Shown: positions 44,390 through 54,153, counted from the stretch's first letter. The stretch: 64,000 nucleotides of DNA from Paenirhizobium cremeum (GCF_022884085.1 NZ_JAGGCS010000005.1:1-64000), one strand, 5' to 3'. Numbers and translations: made by a program. Notes: generated from the letters alone by a model not told the origin.

Positions 44390-46372
44390 TTAGTTCAGCT
44401 TTTCGCCATGCAGCCGCTTGCGGTGGAGCTCTTCGGCATTCGGCAGGGCTTCGTCCGGCACGGAGAAGATCTGTCCCGGCTCGATCCTGTCCGGATTGGT
44501 GATCTCCTTGGCATTCGCCAGATAGATGGTCGTGTAGCGGACGCCCTGACCGTAGACGCGGCGCGAGATCTGCCACAGCGTGTCGCCGCGCCGGATGATG
44601 ACGCTGTTGCGGCTCGCCTGCAGCGGCGCCTGCGTGATCGTCTTCGGCGCGGCGGCTGCCGTTTCGGTCGTGCCGGAAGTGCTCTGTGCCGTCGGGCTCC
44701 CATCGCCGGCGGGTACGGCAGGCGCCATCGGCGCGAGGATCGCCTCGATCAGCCGGGCGAGCTGAGGCAGGGCGGTGCCCATCGCCTTGACGTCGCCTGC
44801 CGGCACGGCCTGAAGCGCGGCAAGCGCCGTCTTTGCGCTTGAGGTGGCCTGGGAAATGAAATCGACGACCGCCTGGCTCGATGCCGCCGGCAGGCGGAAA
44901 TCGGCGATCGACGTGAGGCCGATTTCGGTTGCCGAACGGGCGGCAGCCAGCTCTTCGATCGCCGGCGACTTGCCGTCGGCGTAAAGCCCTTGGAGGATGT
45001 CGAAGGCTTTTGCCAGCGCATCGCGCTGTTTTTCAAAGGCGGCCTGTTCCAGCGGGATGAGCGTGCTCGTTGCGCCGGTGCCGTCGCCGGAGGTCTGGGC
45101 GACGACGGAGACCTGCTCGCCGGCCGGACGATCGAAGGGCACCGAAACCTTGAGCTTTACCCCGCCCTTGTCGTCGAGAAGCTCTACCGTGATGGTGTGG
45201 TGGCCGACCGAAAGGTCGATGGTGCCTTCCACGACGAAATGGCCGGTGGCATCGGTCTTGGTTTCACCGATTTGTGTTTCATCGGCCAGGGCGCGCACGG
45301 TGCTGCCGGCAGGCGCTTCGCCGGCAACGAAGATACGCTTGCCTTCGATCTCCACCGCGCTGACCTGGATCTCGGCCTTTTCGGCCGGTGCGGACGGAGC
45401 CGCTGCCGAAGGAACGGTTGTGGTGTCGGCAGGCGCCGCTGCGGTTTCCTGCGCGAGGCGGGCCTGCTTGCTGTCCGAATTGACCGTTTCCGGCGACGTG
45501 ATGACACGGCTTGCTTCGCCGGGCTTCGTGACCATGGCCAGCAGCTTGCCGTCCGCGGAACTGGGTACGGAGACGGTGGCGACTTCATCGGACGTTTCGG
45601 TCTTGCCGTCCTTGCCTGTCGCTCGCAGCGCCAGAACGTGATCGCCGGGCGGCAGCGGCTGTTCCAGCACGGCAACGAAATCTCCGCTCGGCTGCACCTC
45701 GACCGACGAAATGGTCTTGTCGCCGTTGACGATGTCGAGCCTGGAGCCCGGTTCGGCATTGCCGGCGATTACGGTCGAGCCGTCCGGCTCGACGCGCAGC
45801 ACATCGAAGCGCGGCAGCGTGGATGCGCTTTCGTCCGCCGGTGCCCGTCCGCCGGTTCCTGTGGGAGCAGGCGGTGCGAGCAGGGTCTTCTCGATCGGAG
45901 CCACGAGAGGCTGCGCCGCCGAGGGGTCCTGCGGAAGAGCTTCGAGCAGCGCCAGCGCCTTGGCGGCATTGTCGCGGGCGGTCGTCAGCGCGTCGATGGC
46001 GGACGTATCCGGCATCTGCGGGATTTCCAGCGCCGAGAGTGCCGAAAGAGCGGTCTGCGCGGCGGATTTTGCCGAGGCGAAGGCTTCGATTGCCGGCGTC
46101 TTGCCATCCGCGAACAAGGCCGTCAGGCTGCGGACCGCCGTCGTCGCGTCGGTCTTCAGGCGATCCATCTTTTCGGCAGCAGCCTTGCCTGCATCGGCAA
46201 CCGCCGTTTCCGTCTTCGCCACGGTATCCTTGGCTGTATCGGCGGCGGTTGTCGCCGGCTGCTCGGCATCCTTGCCGGTTCCGGAAATCCGCGGCAGTAC
46301 GAAGAACACCATCAGCAATGTCGCGACGCCCAGCACCAACAAGGCGACCCATCCGGTGCGATTTTTCATCAT
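44390..46372 (-). CDS. LysM protein with duplicated helical domain and Ig-like modules
   Basis: A 660-residue envelope protein. An N-terminal anchor (WVALLVLGVATLLMVFFVL) is followed by an Ala-rich helical region. Residues 77-170 and 455-551 are similar to each other (LFADGKTPAIEAFASAKSA against LYADGKSPAIEELAAARSA), so the domain is duplicated. Between them lie Ig-like modules (FVAGEAPAGSTVRALADET). The C-terminal LysM (about 590-642, RRGDTLWQISRRVYGQG) should bind peptidoglycan. GGAGAG precedes the first ATG. It appears conserved in general form in rhizobia (from memory) and its role is unproven. Confidence 0.85.
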   Translation of the reverse strand: MMKNRTGWVALLVLGVATLLMVFFVLPRISGTGKDAEQPATTAADTAKDTVAKTETAVADAGKAAAEKMDRLKTDATTAVRSLTALFADGKTPAIEAFASAKSAAQTALSALSALEIPQMPDTSAIDALTTARDNAAKALALLEALPQDPSAAQPLVAPIEKTLLAPPAPTGTGGRAPADESASTLPRFDVLRVEPDGSTVIAGNAEPGSRLDIVNGDKTISSVEVQPSGDFVAVLEQPLPPGDHVLALRATGKDGKTETSDEVATVSVPSSADGKLLAMVTKPGEASRVITSPETVNSDSKQARLAQETAAAPADTTTVPSAAAPSAPAEKAEIQVSAVEIEGKRIFVAGEAPAGSTVRALADETQIGETKTDATGHFVVEGTIDLSVGHHTITVELLDDKGGVKLKVSVPFDRPAGEQVSVVAQTSGDGTGATSTLIPLEQAAFEKQRDALAKAFDILQGLYADGKSPAIEELAAARSATEIGLTSIADFRLPAASSQAVVDFISQATSSAKTALAALQAVPAGDVKAMGTALPQLARLIEAILAPMAPAVPAGDGSPTAQSTSGTTETAAAAPKTITQAPLQASRNSVIIRRGDTLWQISRRVYGQGVRYTTIYLANAKEITNPDRIEPGQIFSVPDEALPNAEELHRKRLHGEKLN

Positions 46373-46528
46373 TCTTTCTCTCCGGGCGGATAAACCGCCA
46401 TGACCCCAAGGAAATTGCTAGCCTCATCTGACCGTTTTCACAAGCGTTCTCAAGGGATTCCGGGTTTCAGCGCACTGCTTTCCGTCTATTTTGTTGACCT
46501 CGCGGCATCGGCATAGTTTTTTGAGCTT

Positions 46529-47149
46529 ATGGCCGAAAACAATTTTCCGATTCGATCCGTCTGCGTCTATTGCGGCTCCCAGCCCGGGCGCGACCCCGCT
46601 TACATCGCTGCGGGCCGTGAACTCGGTCGCTCGATCGCCGTTCACGGACTGCGCCTCGTCTATGGCGGAGGCACGAAAGGCATCATGGGCGCAGTTGCAA
46701 GCGGCGTGCTTTCCAACGGCGGAAAGGTCACCGGCATCATACCGGAATTCCTGGTCGACATGGAGGCCACCCGCCATTCCCTCGGCCAGCTCGACGATCT
46801 GATTATCACGCCGGACATGCATGCACGCAAGCATGCCATGTTCGAGCGCGCCGATGCATTCGTAACGCTCCCCGGCGGCATCGGTACGCTGGAGGAGATC
46901 GTGGAAATCATGACCTGGGCGCAGCTCGGCCGTCACGAGAAGCCGATGGTCTTCGTCAACGTCAACGGTTTCTGGGATCCCATGCTGGAGCTCATCCGTC
47001 ACATGCGCGATCAGGGCTTCATTCACACTGCCCATCGCGTCCAGCCGCTGGTCGTCGCGAATGTCGAGGACGTCGTGCCGACAATCCTCGACAGGCTCGA
47101 GGCCGCCGGCAATGCCGACGGAGCCCAGGAGGTCATCTCGAAGCTCTGA
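46529..47149 (+). CDS. LOG-family protein (TIGR00730, Rossmann fold)
   Basis: A 206-residue protein with the family motif LPGGIGTLEEIVE and the N-terminal SVCVYCGSQPGRDPAY, RLVYGGGTKGIMG segments. Plant LOG enzymes and several bacterial ones release cytokinin bases from their 5'-monophosphates; others hydrolyse AMP or related nucleotides. Active-site residues are intact. No ribosome site is visible. It is divergent from the LysM gene. Confidence 0.92.
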   Translation: MAENNFPIRSVCVYCGSQPGRDPAYIAAGRELGRSIAVHGLRLVYGGGTKGIMGAVASGVLSNGGKVTGIIPEFLVDMEATRHSLGQLDDLIITPDMHARKHAMFERADAFVTLPGGIGTLEEIVEIMTWAQLGRHEKPMVFVNVNGFWDPMLELIRHMRDQGFIHTAHRVQPLVVANVEDVVPTILDRLEAAGNADGAQEVISKL

Positions 47150-47161
47150 TCCGCGGGCGCG

Positions 47162-48070
47162 TCAGCGCCGGCGATAGTCCCGGATCATCGGCAGCGAATA
47201 AAGCACGAGCGCCACCCAGATGAGCGGGAAGGCTATCGCGCGTGCGGTGCCCAGCGGTTCCTTGAAGAGGAAGACGGCAATCAGGAAAATCATCGTCGGC
47301 GCGATGTACTGCATGATGCCGATGGTCGAGAGCCTGAGGAGCTTGGCGCCGTTCGCATAGATGATGAGTGGGCAGGCCGTCACCACGCCGCTCGAAAGCA
47401 GCAGCAGGGTATCGGTTGAACTGGTCGCGAAGAAGTGGCTCTGGCCGGAAAGGCCGAGATAGCCGATATAGGCGAGCGAAGGAATGCTGAGCAGCAGCAC
47501 TTCCAGCAGAAAGCCCTGATTGGGTCCGATCGGCAGGGTTTTGCGGAAGAAGGCATAGAAGCCCCAGGTCACGGTGAGCCCCAGCGAGACCCAGGGCAGT
47601 GTCCCTGCCTCCACTGTCAGGATCGTAACGGCAATGGCCACGAGCGCAATGGCGGCGATCTGGGCCGGCTTGAGCTTTTCCTTGAGCAGAACGGCTCCGA
47701 GGAAGATGGAAAACAGCGGATTGATGAAATAGCCGAGCGCCGTGTCCAGTGCGCGTCCGGCGCCGATGGCCCAGACATAGAGGCCCCAGTTGATGCTGAT
47801 GAGTGTCGCGGTCAGCGCCGCCATCAGCATGATGCGGGGGGATCGCAGCGCGATCTTGAGATCGTCCGTCCGTCTAAGAACGAGCAGTACGGCCGCCGCA
47901 ATCGGAACGGACCAGATCACCCGGTGCGCGATCACTTCGGTCGGGGGGATGTGCGCGACCGCCTTCATGAAGAGCGGCAGGAAGCCCCATATGACATAGG
48001 CTGTCAGCGCAAACGCAAAGCCGCGCGCGCTGTCTTCGTTCTTGATTGCCGGAGCAACGGGGTCCGCCAT
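47162..48070 (-). CDS. rarD: EamA-family transporter RarD
   Basis: A 302-residue protein with ten hydrophobic segments in two EamA repeats. The RarD signature ALTAYVIWGFLPLFMKAV is at the N-terminus and SINWGLYVWAIGAGRALDTA in the fourth segment. The transported substrate is unknown in most bacteria. It converges with the LOG gene, 12 bp apart. Confidence 0.9.
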   Translation of the reverse strand: MADPVAPAIKNEDSARGFAFALTAYVIWGFLPLFMKAVAHIPPTEVIAHRVIWSVPIAAAVLLVLRRTDDLKIALRSPRIMLMAALTATLISINWGLYVWAIGAGRALDTALGYFINPLFSIFLGAVLLKEKLKPAQIAAIALVAIAVTILTVEAGTLPWVSLGLTVTWGFYAFFRKTLPIGPNQGFLLEVLLLSIPSLAYIGYLGLSGQSHFFATSSTDTLLLLSSGVVTACPLIIYANGAKLLRLSTIGIMQYIAPTMIFLIAVFLFKEPLGTARAIAFPLIWVALVLYSLPMIRDYRRR

Positions 48071-48229
48071 GGTATTTCCGCCCTAATCTTCGTTTTTGTT
48101 GGATGCGGTTACCTGAAGCCTCGCGAATGGACAAATTCATTCCGGTGAACGATGGCTGATTGCATCTGAACGACGCATACGGCAGGTTGTATCGTTGCGG
48201 GCGTAGCAAGCATTTTTGGGAGACGGATC

Positions 48230-49144
48230 ATGCTGCGGGGGTCGACCGAGGAGCAACGGCACCAGTTCGCCGTTCGAATGCTGGAAAAGGCCGGGGTCCC
48301 GCCCGATCCTGCGCTGCTTGCCGCATTCGGCGCGGTCCGCCGGGAGGATTTCGTCGGTCCGCCGCCTTGGCTGCTGTCGAGCCATGGCGGCTATCGCAGG
48401 GCGCCGTCCGAGGGTGTCGATTGTCTTTACGACGATGTGCTCGTCGCCCTCGATGCGCTGCGCGGGGTCAACAACGGCAGTCCTTCGCTGCATGCCCTTG
48501 GCATCCACGCGCTTTCGCCGAAGCCGGGCGAACGGGTCTGTCATATCGGCGCCGGGACCGGATACTACAGCGCGATCCTCGCCGAGATGGTCGGTGCCGA
48601 CGGGCATGTGACGGCGGTGGAGTATGACGCCGGACTTGCCGCCCGCGCCGAGGCATGCCTGGCCGGACGGGCGAATGTCGAGGTTGTCAGAGGTAATGGG
48701 CTGGAATGGCCGCAGGACGACGTCGATATCGTCTACGTCAATTTCGCCGTCGACCAGCCCGCAGGTCCGTGGGTCGATCGGCTGGAGCCCGGCGGACGTC
48801 TGCTCTTTCCCCTCGGTGTTCCGATTTTCGAGGAACGCGGCATGAGGCCGGTCTATTCCGCCATGGCGGGCTATCTTCTCGTGCAGCGAGAAAAGCATGG
48901 ATATGCCGCACGTTTCATCGAAAGCGTGTCGTTCGTCTGGGCGGAGGGAGCGCAGTTTTCGGACTGGGCCAGCCATGCGCGCCTGCGGACGGCCTTCGCG
49001 GACAACTGGCGCGCCGTGCGCAGCCTGCGGTGGAAGCAGCCGGAACAGCCGGACGAATGGTATTCCGAGGACGATTGGGGTCTTTCGACCCACCCGCCCG
49101 GCAGGATTGCCGATCCGGAGGTTCCAGGCGAGTTCCCCTCGTAA
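48230..49144 (+). CDS. PCMT-like SAM-dependent methyltransferase
   Basis: A 304-residue protein with the SAM-binding motif HIGAGTGYYSAILAEMVG (about residue 105) and a following acidic strand TAVEYDAGLA, in the order of protein-L-isoaspartate O-methyltransferases. It is longer than the usual ~215-residue enzymes, with a distinct C-terminal part (SDWASHARLRTAF). Whether it repairs isoaspartyl residues or methylates another target is uncertain. GGGAGA precedes the ATG. It is divergent from rarD. Confidence 0.85.
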   Translation: MLRGSTEEQRHQFAVRMLEKAGVPPDPALLAAFGAVRREDFVGPPPWLLSSHGGYRRAPSEGVDCLYDDVLVALDALRGVNNGSPSLHALGIHALSPKPGERVCHIGAGTGYYSAILAEMVGADGHVTAVEYDAGLAARAEACLAGRANVEVVRGNGLEWPQDDVDIVYVNFAVDQPAGPWVDRLEPGGRLLFPLGVPIFEERGMRPVYSAMAGYLLVQREKHGYAARFIESVSFVWAEGAQFSDWASHARLRTAFADNWRAVRSLRWKQPEQPDEWYSEDDWGLSTHPPGRIADPEVPGEFPS

Positions 49145-49165
49145 CCCCGCCGGAAACCGCGCGTT

Positions 49166-50071
49166 TCAGTCAACCCGGCCATGCTCCGACAGAAAATCGA
49201 GCATGACCCGGATGCGTGCCGGCAGATGGCCGCCCTGGCCGACATAGACTGCATGAAAGGCCTCGCTGCGCCGTGTCCGCGGGTCGTCGAGCACCTGCAC
49301 CAGACGGCCGGCGGCAATGTCCTCGCGCACCGTGAAGGCCGCAAGCCGTGCAAGGCCGGTGCCGCCGATGGCCAGGTGCCGGAGCGCTTCGCCGTCGCTG
49401 GCGCTGACGCGCCCGGCGACAGGAACCGAAACGATCCCTTCTTCTTGCGGAACCTCCCAGTCGGAAAGGGCTCTCACATAGCCGAAGCCCAACCGGCAAT
49501 GATGCTCCAGGTCCTCGGCGGTTTTGGGCTCGCCGTGGCGCGCCAGATAGTCCGGGGAGGCGACGATCATCAGTCGAGTGTCACCGAGTTTGCGGGCAAC
49601 GAGGCTGGAGCTGGTCATCGGGCCGGCGCGCACCGCAATATCCGCTCGCTCGGCCAGAAGATCGACCACGAAGTCCGTCTGCACGATTTCCACGGAAATG
49701 CCGGGATAGTCGCAAAGGAAGCGAGACAGAATACGGGAGAGCACGTGGGTGCCATAGGCGGCGCTGGTGTTGATACGGATCAGCCCGCGCGGATTGTCGA
49801 GCGAGGCAGCACTTCGCTCGGCCTCGTCGATATCCGCGAGAATGCGCACGCAGCGCTCGTAGAAGGCCTGTCCTTCCGGCGTCAGCAGCAGTTTGCGGGT
49901 CGACCGGTTGACGAGCCGCGCACCGAGCCTGCTTTCGAGCCGTGCGACAAGCTTGCTGACCGCCGACGGCGTCATTCGGCAGGCGCGGGCGGCTGCGGAA
50001 AATCCACCACGCTCCACCACCTGCACGAAGACTTCCATCTCTCCGGACCTGTTGATGTCCTGTCGGCCCAT
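49166..50071 (-). CDS. LysR-family transcriptional regulator (DmlR-like)
   Basis: A 301-residue regulator with an N-terminal helix-turn-helix (MEVFVQVVERGGFSAAAR, TPSAVSKLVARLESRLG) and an effector domain from about residue 90. A TTG four codons upstream is possible, but the ATG at 50071 begins the usual MGRQDINRSGEMEVF. The divergent neighbour is an MFS transporter and an aldo-keto reductase, which are likely targets by position. No metal or ligand can be named. Confidence 0.9.
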   Translation of the reverse strand: MGRQDINRSGEMEVFVQVVERGGFSAAARACRMTPSAVSKLVARLESRLGARLVNRSTRKLLLTPEGQAFYERCVRILADIDEAERSAASLDNPRGLIRINTSAAYGTHVLSRILSRFLCDYPGISVEIVQTDFVVDLLAERADIAVRAGPMTSSSLVARKLGDTRLMIVASPDYLARHGEPKTAEDLEHHCRLGFGYVRALSDWEVPQEEGIVSVPVAGRVSASDGEALRHLAIGGTGLARLAAFTVREDIAAGRLVQVLDDPRTRRSEAFHAVYVGQGGHLPARIRVMLDFLSEHGRVD

Positions 50072-50172
50072 ATGTGACTTCAACTCACAGATATTGTTCT
50101 CGAAGGCAGACTATTTCATCGAACTTCGCTTGTCTATCTGAAGGGCTCGCTGGCATCAGAAAGGACGATCCA

Positions 50173-51348
50173 ATGCCTCTTGCCCTTTATGCACTGACAG
50201 CCGGAGCCTTCGGCATCGGCGTCACCGAATTTGTCATCATGGGACTGCTGATCGACGTCAGTCGCGATCTCGGCATTTCCATTGCGACCGCCGGCCTGCT
50301 GATTTCCGGCTATGCGCTCGGCGTCGTTGTCGGTGCGCCGGTTCTGACGGCCTTTTCCGGCCGCATGAAGCCCCGCACCACGCTGCTCATGCTCATGGTG
50401 ATCTTCACCATCGGCAACATCGCCTGTGCGCTCGCCCCGAGCTTCGAGGCGCTGATGGTCGCCCGCCTGGTGACGGCCCTTGCTCACGGCACCTTCTTCG
50501 GCGTCGGCTCCGTCGTTGCGACCGGGTTGGTTCCGCAGGATCGCCGGGCCTCGGCCATAGCCGTCATGTTCACCGGGTTGACCGTCGCCAATATCGCCGG
50601 CGTTCCGTTCGGAACCTGGCTCGGACAGGAATATGGCTGGCGCATGACTTTCTGGGCCGTCGCCGTCGTCGGCGTCATCGCGGTCGCGGTCCTCGCCATC
50701 TTCCTGCCGAAGGAAGACGCTGCGGAAAACAAGCCAGAGGAAGCGGGCTCGCTCTCGGTGCTCTTGAGCGAGCCGGTGGTGACCAGCCTTGCCATGACGG
50801 TGCTCGGTTTTGCCGCGGTCTTCGCCGTCTTCACCTTCATCGCTCCGATCCTGACACAGGTGAGCGGCTTCAGCGAAGCGGCGGTTTCGCCGATCCTGCT
50901 ACTCTTCGGCGGCGGGCTGATCGTCGGCAACCTGCTCGGCGGTCGTCTGGCGGACCGTAATCTCGACCGTGCGCTTCTGCTCTCGCTGGGTGCCCTCGGC
51001 GTCGTGCTGATCGCCATGGAGTTCCTGATGGGCATCCGGCCGGTCGCAGCCGTCATGGTCGGCCTGCTCGGGGCGGCGGGCTTCGCAACGGTCGCGCCGC
51101 TTCAGCTCCGTATCCTGCAAAAGGCCGAGGGCATGGGGCAGGCGCTCGCCTCCAGCCTCAACATCGCCGCCTTCAACCTCGGCAACGCCATCGGTGCCTG
51201 GGTCGGTGGGCTCTCGATCGACAACGGTCCGGGCCTTGCCCATCTGCCGCTCGTCGCCGCCGTCTTTCCGGTTGCCGCCGTGTTGCTCGCCGTCTTCGCC
51301 ATGCGCCGGGAGGCAAGGCGGCCGGCTGCGGAACCGGCCCGCGCCTGA
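50173..51348 (+). CDS. MFS transporter, DHA1 (AraJ/sugar-efflux-like)
   Basis: A 391-residue protein with twelve membrane segments, beginning PLALYALTAGAFGIGVTEF, the form typical of the AraJ/YdhP branch. Motif-A-like residues lie in SGRMKPRTTLLML. AAAGGA precedes the ATG at 50173. The frame is open upstream, but those residues are not part of the protein. The substrate is unknown; small sugars, drugs or arabinose-like efflux are typical. It is divergent from the LysR gene and followed by an aldo-keto reductase. Confidence 0.9.
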   Translation: MPLALYALTAGAFGIGVTEFVIMGLLIDVSRDLGISIATAGLLISGYALGVVVGAPVLTAFSGRMKPRTTLLMLMVIFTIGNIACALAPSFEALMVARLVTALAHGTFFGVGSVVATGLVPQDRRASAIAVMFTGLTVANIAGVPFGTWLGQEYGWRMTFWAVAVVGVIAVAVLAIFLPKEDAAENKPEEAGSLSVLLSEPVVTSLAMTVLGFAAVFAVFTFIAPILTQVSGFSEAAVSPILLLFGGGLIVGNLLGGRLADRNLDRALLLSLGALGVVLIAMEFLMGIRPVAAVMVGLLGAAGFATVAPLQLRILQKAEGMGQALASSLNIAAFNLGNAIGAWVGGLSIDNGPGLAHLPLVAAVFPVAAVLLAVFAMRREARRPAAEPARA

Positions 51349-51404
51349 GCCGACGCATGCCCTCTCTTCTCGTTTCCATCGTTCCACAAGGAAAGGATAG
51401 TCAA

Positions 51405-52439
51405 ATGGAATATCGTCGTCTGGGAGCCTCCGGTCTCCGCGTTCCTGTCCTGAGCTTCGGCTGCGGCACCTTCGGCGGCTCCGGCCCGCTGTTCGGAGCT
51501 TGGGGCAATTCCGATGCCGCCGAGGCCCGCCGTCTGGTGGATATCTGCCTTGAGGCGGGCGTGAACCTCTTCGATACCGCGGACGTCTACTCCGCCGGTG
51601 CATCGGAGGAAGTGCTCGGTCAGGCGATCAGGGGCCGGCGCGGCGAGGTGCTGATTTCCACCAAGGCAGGCCTGCCGATGGGAGATGGTCCGGCCGACTG
51701 GGGAACGTCTTCCGCCCGCCTGACGGCCAGCGTCGATGGCGCTCTCCAGCGGCTCGGCACCGACTACATCGACCTCCTGCAGCTTCACGCCTTCGATGCC
51801 TCGACGCCGGTCGAGGAGGTGCTGTCGACGCTCGACCGTCTCGTGAATGCAGGCAAGGTCCGCTATGTCGGCGTCTCCAACTTTGCCGGCTGGCAGATCA
51901 TGAAGTCGCTTGCTGTCGCCGACCGTCACGGCTGGCCGCGCTACGTGGCGAACCAGGTCTATTATTCGCTGGTCGGCCGCGATTACGAATGGGACCTGAT
52001 GCCGCTCGGCCTCGATCAGGGCCTGGGCGCCATGGTGTGGAGCCCGCTCGGCTGGGGTCGTCTCACCGGCAAGATCCGCCGCGGCGCACCTCTCCCGGAA
52101 AAGAGCCGGCTGCACGAAACCGCGGCCTTCGGCCCGCCGGTGGATGACGAACGGCTCTATCGCGTCGTCGATGCGCTCGAGGCAATTGCAGGGGAAACCG
52201 GCAAGACGGTGCCTCAGATCGCGCTGAACTGGCTCCTGTCGCGCCCCACCGTTTCCTCCGTCATCATCGGTGCTCGAAACGAAGAGCAGTTGCGCCAGAA
52301 TCTCGGGGCGGTCGGCTGGAGCCTGACGGCCGATCAGATCGCCGCCCTCGATGCGGCAAGCGCCACTGACGCTTCCTATCCGCATTTCCCCTACTACCGG
52401 CAGGAGGGCTTTGCCCGCCTCAACCCGCCGGCCGTCTGA
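51405..52439 (+). CDS. Aldo-keto reductase
   Basis: A 344-residue NADPH-dependent oxidoreductase with the catalytic tetrad Asp 57, Tyr 62 (FDTADVY), Lys 87 (STKAG) and His 128 (LLQLHAF) all present. The TIM-barrel pattern is whole (VGVSNFAGW, NQVYYSLV) and the C-terminal cofactor site VIIGARNEEQLRQNL is seen. AAGGA precedes the ATG. It starts 56 bp behind the MFS gene and is probably co-transcribed. Confidence 0.92.
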   Translation: MEYRRLGASGLRVPVLSFGCGTFGGSGPLFGAWGNSDAAEARRLVDICLEAGVNLFDTADVYSAGASEEVLGQAIRGRRGEVLISTKAGLPMGDGPADWGTSSARLTASVDGALQRLGTDYIDLLQLHAFDASTPVEEVLSTLDRLVNAGKVRYVGVSNFAGWQIMKSLAVADRHGWPRYVANQVYYSLVGRDYEWDLMPLGLDQGLGAMVWSPLGWGRLTGKIRRGAPLPEKSRLHETAAFGPPVDDERLYRVVDALEAIAGETGKTVPQIALNWLLSRPTVSSVIIGARNEEQLRQNLGAVGWSLTADQIAALDAASATDASYPHFPYYRQEGFARLNPPAV

Positions 52440-52463
52440 CGCAGCGCTTCCGGTCGCGGCCGA

Positions 52464-54080
52464 TCACTCGGCGGCGATCTTGCCTGCGAGCTGCCGGTTC
52501 TTCATCAGCTTGTAGACGACCGAATCCATCAGCGCCTGGAACGAGGCATCGATGATGTTTTCGGAAACGCCGACCGTCCACCAGCGCACGCCGGTATTAT
52601 CGGTGGATTCGATCAGGACGCGGGTGATAGCCTCGGTGCCGCCGTTGAGGATACGCACCTTGAAGTCGACCAGTTCGAGATCATCGATCTCGGTCTGATA
52701 CTTGCCGAGGTCCTTGCGCAGCGCGAGATCGAGCGCGTTGACCGGGCCGTCGCCTTCGGCCACCGACATCACCCTGACACCATCGATGACAAGTTTTACC
52801 ACCGCCTCGGAAACGGTCTTCAGATGGCCGTTGGCGTCGAAGCGCCGTTCGACCATCACCCGGAAGCCTTCGACCGAAAAGAAGCTCGGCACTGTGCCGA
52901 GCGTGCGGCGGGCCAGAAGCTCGAAACTCGCGTCGGCCCCTTCATAGGCATAGCCGGAGGCTTCCCGCTCCTTGACGATGGAAATGAGCTGGTCGAGCTT
53001 TGGGTCGTCCTTTTCCACGGCGATGCCGCGACGCTTCAGCTCGTTGATGAAATTGGCCTTGCCGCCCTGGTCCGACACCATGACCTTGCGGAAATTGCCG
53101 ATGCTCTGCGGTTCGACATGCTCGTAGGTCTTCGGGTCCTTGAGCAGGGCGGACGCATGGATGCCGGCCTTGGTGGCAAAGGCGGACGCGCCGACATAGG
53201 GCGCCTGATGATCCGGTGAGCGGTTGAGCAACTCGTCGAAGGCGTGCGAGAGACGGGTCAGCTCGACCAGCTTTTCCGTATCGATCGCGGTGGTGAAGCG
53301 CGACGCATAGGTATCCTTTAGACAGAGCGTCGGGATGATCGTCACCAGATTGGCGTTGCCGCAGCGTTCGCCGATGCCGTTCAGCGTTCCCTGGATCTGC
53401 CGCACGCCGGCCTCGACGGCGGCAAGCGAATTGGCGACCGCCTGTCCGGTGTCGTTATGGGCATGGATGCCGAGCGAGGAGCCGGGCACGCCGGCCGCGA
53501 TGACGGCGGCGACGATCTCGCGGATCTCGGGCGGCTGCGTTCCGCCATTGGTGTCGCACAGCACCACCCAGCGCGCGCCGGCATCATAGGCGGTGCGGGC
53601 GCAGGCAAGCGCATATTGCGGATTGGCCTTGTAGCCGTCGAAAAAATGCTCGCAATCGACCATCGCCGTCTTGCCGGCCCCGATGGCTGCCTCGACGCTC
53701 TCGCGGATCGCATCGAGATTTTCCTCGTTGGTGCAGCCGAGCGCCACCTTGACGTGATAGTCCCAGCTCTTGGCGACGAAGCAGATCGCGTCGGCCTTCG
53801 CCTGCAGAAGCTGCGAGATGCCCGGATCGTTGGAGACAGAGACGCCGGCGCGCTTGGTCATGCCGAAAGCGACGAAGCCGGCGCGCTCCGTGCGCTTTTT
53901 CGTGAAGAAGGCGGTATCGGTCGGATTGGCGCCGGGATAGCCGCCCTCGACGTAATCGAGCCCGAACGCGTCCAGCATGGCCGCAATCGCAATCTTGTCC
54001 TCGACCGAAAAGTCGATGCCCGGCGTCTGCTGGCCATCGCGCAATGTCGTGTCGAAGAGATGGATTTTCTCGCGTGTCAT
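52464..54080 (-). CDS. cimA: Citramalate synthase
   Basis: Condenses pyruvate and acetyl-CoA to (R)-citramalate, a route to isoleucine. The 538-residue protein has the HMGL-like motif LFDTTLRDGQQTPG at the N-terminus, the metal-binding HAHNDTGQAVANS region, and a C-terminal LeuA-type regulatory domain. It resembles the CimA subfamily (TIGR00977) more than LeuA, because of motifs such as GYPGANPTD and KRTERAGFVAFG. GGGAGG precedes the ATG at 54080. A strong palindrome lies upstream. Confidence 0.9.
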   Translation of the reverse strand: MTREKIHLFDTTLRDGQQTPGIDFSVEDKIAIAAMLDAFGLDYVEGGYPGANPTDTAFFTKKRTERAGFVAFGMTKRAGVSVSNDPGISQLLQAKADAICFVAKSWDYHVKVALGCTNEENLDAIRESVEAAIGAGKTAMVDCEHFFDGYKANPQYALACARTAYDAGARWVVLCDTNGGTQPPEIREIVAAVIAAGVPGSSLGIHAHNDTGQAVANSLAAVEAGVRQIQGTLNGIGERCGNANLVTIIPTLCLKDTYASRFTTAIDTEKLVELTRLSHAFDELLNRSPDHQAPYVGASAFATKAGIHASALLKDPKTYEHVEPQSIGNFRKVMVSDQGGKANFINELKRRGIAVEKDDPKLDQLISIVKEREASGYAYEGADASFELLARRTLGTVPSFFSVEGFRVMVERRFDANGHLKTVSEAVVKLVIDGVRVMSVAEGDGPVNALDLALRKDLGKYQTEIDDLELVDFKVRILNGGTEAITRVLIESTDNTGVRWWTVGVSENIIDASFQALMDSVVYKLMKNRQLAGKIAAE

Positions 54081-54114
54081 GTGTTCGCCTCCCCGGGCGG
54101 TCGTCCGTCTATTT

Positions 54115-54142
54115 CCCCCTCTGGCCGGCAGGCCAGAGGGGG
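54115..54142. repeat. Perfect 12-bp inverted repeat between pip and cimA
   Basis: Arms 54115-54126 and 54131-54142 are exact reverse complements around GGCA. It lies 11 bp behind the pip stop and 34 bp before the cimA start (minus strand). No T-run follows on the minus strand, so it is not a standard terminator; on the plus strand only a weak one follows. Confidence 0.6.
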
Positions 54143-54153
54143 TATTCCTTTGT

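Noticed and set aside
50072..50172. LysR-type T-N11-A boxes between the second LysR gene and the MFS gene
   Set aside because: Several weak matches (CTTC...GAAG, TTCA...TGAA) exist and none stands out, so no site was assigned.
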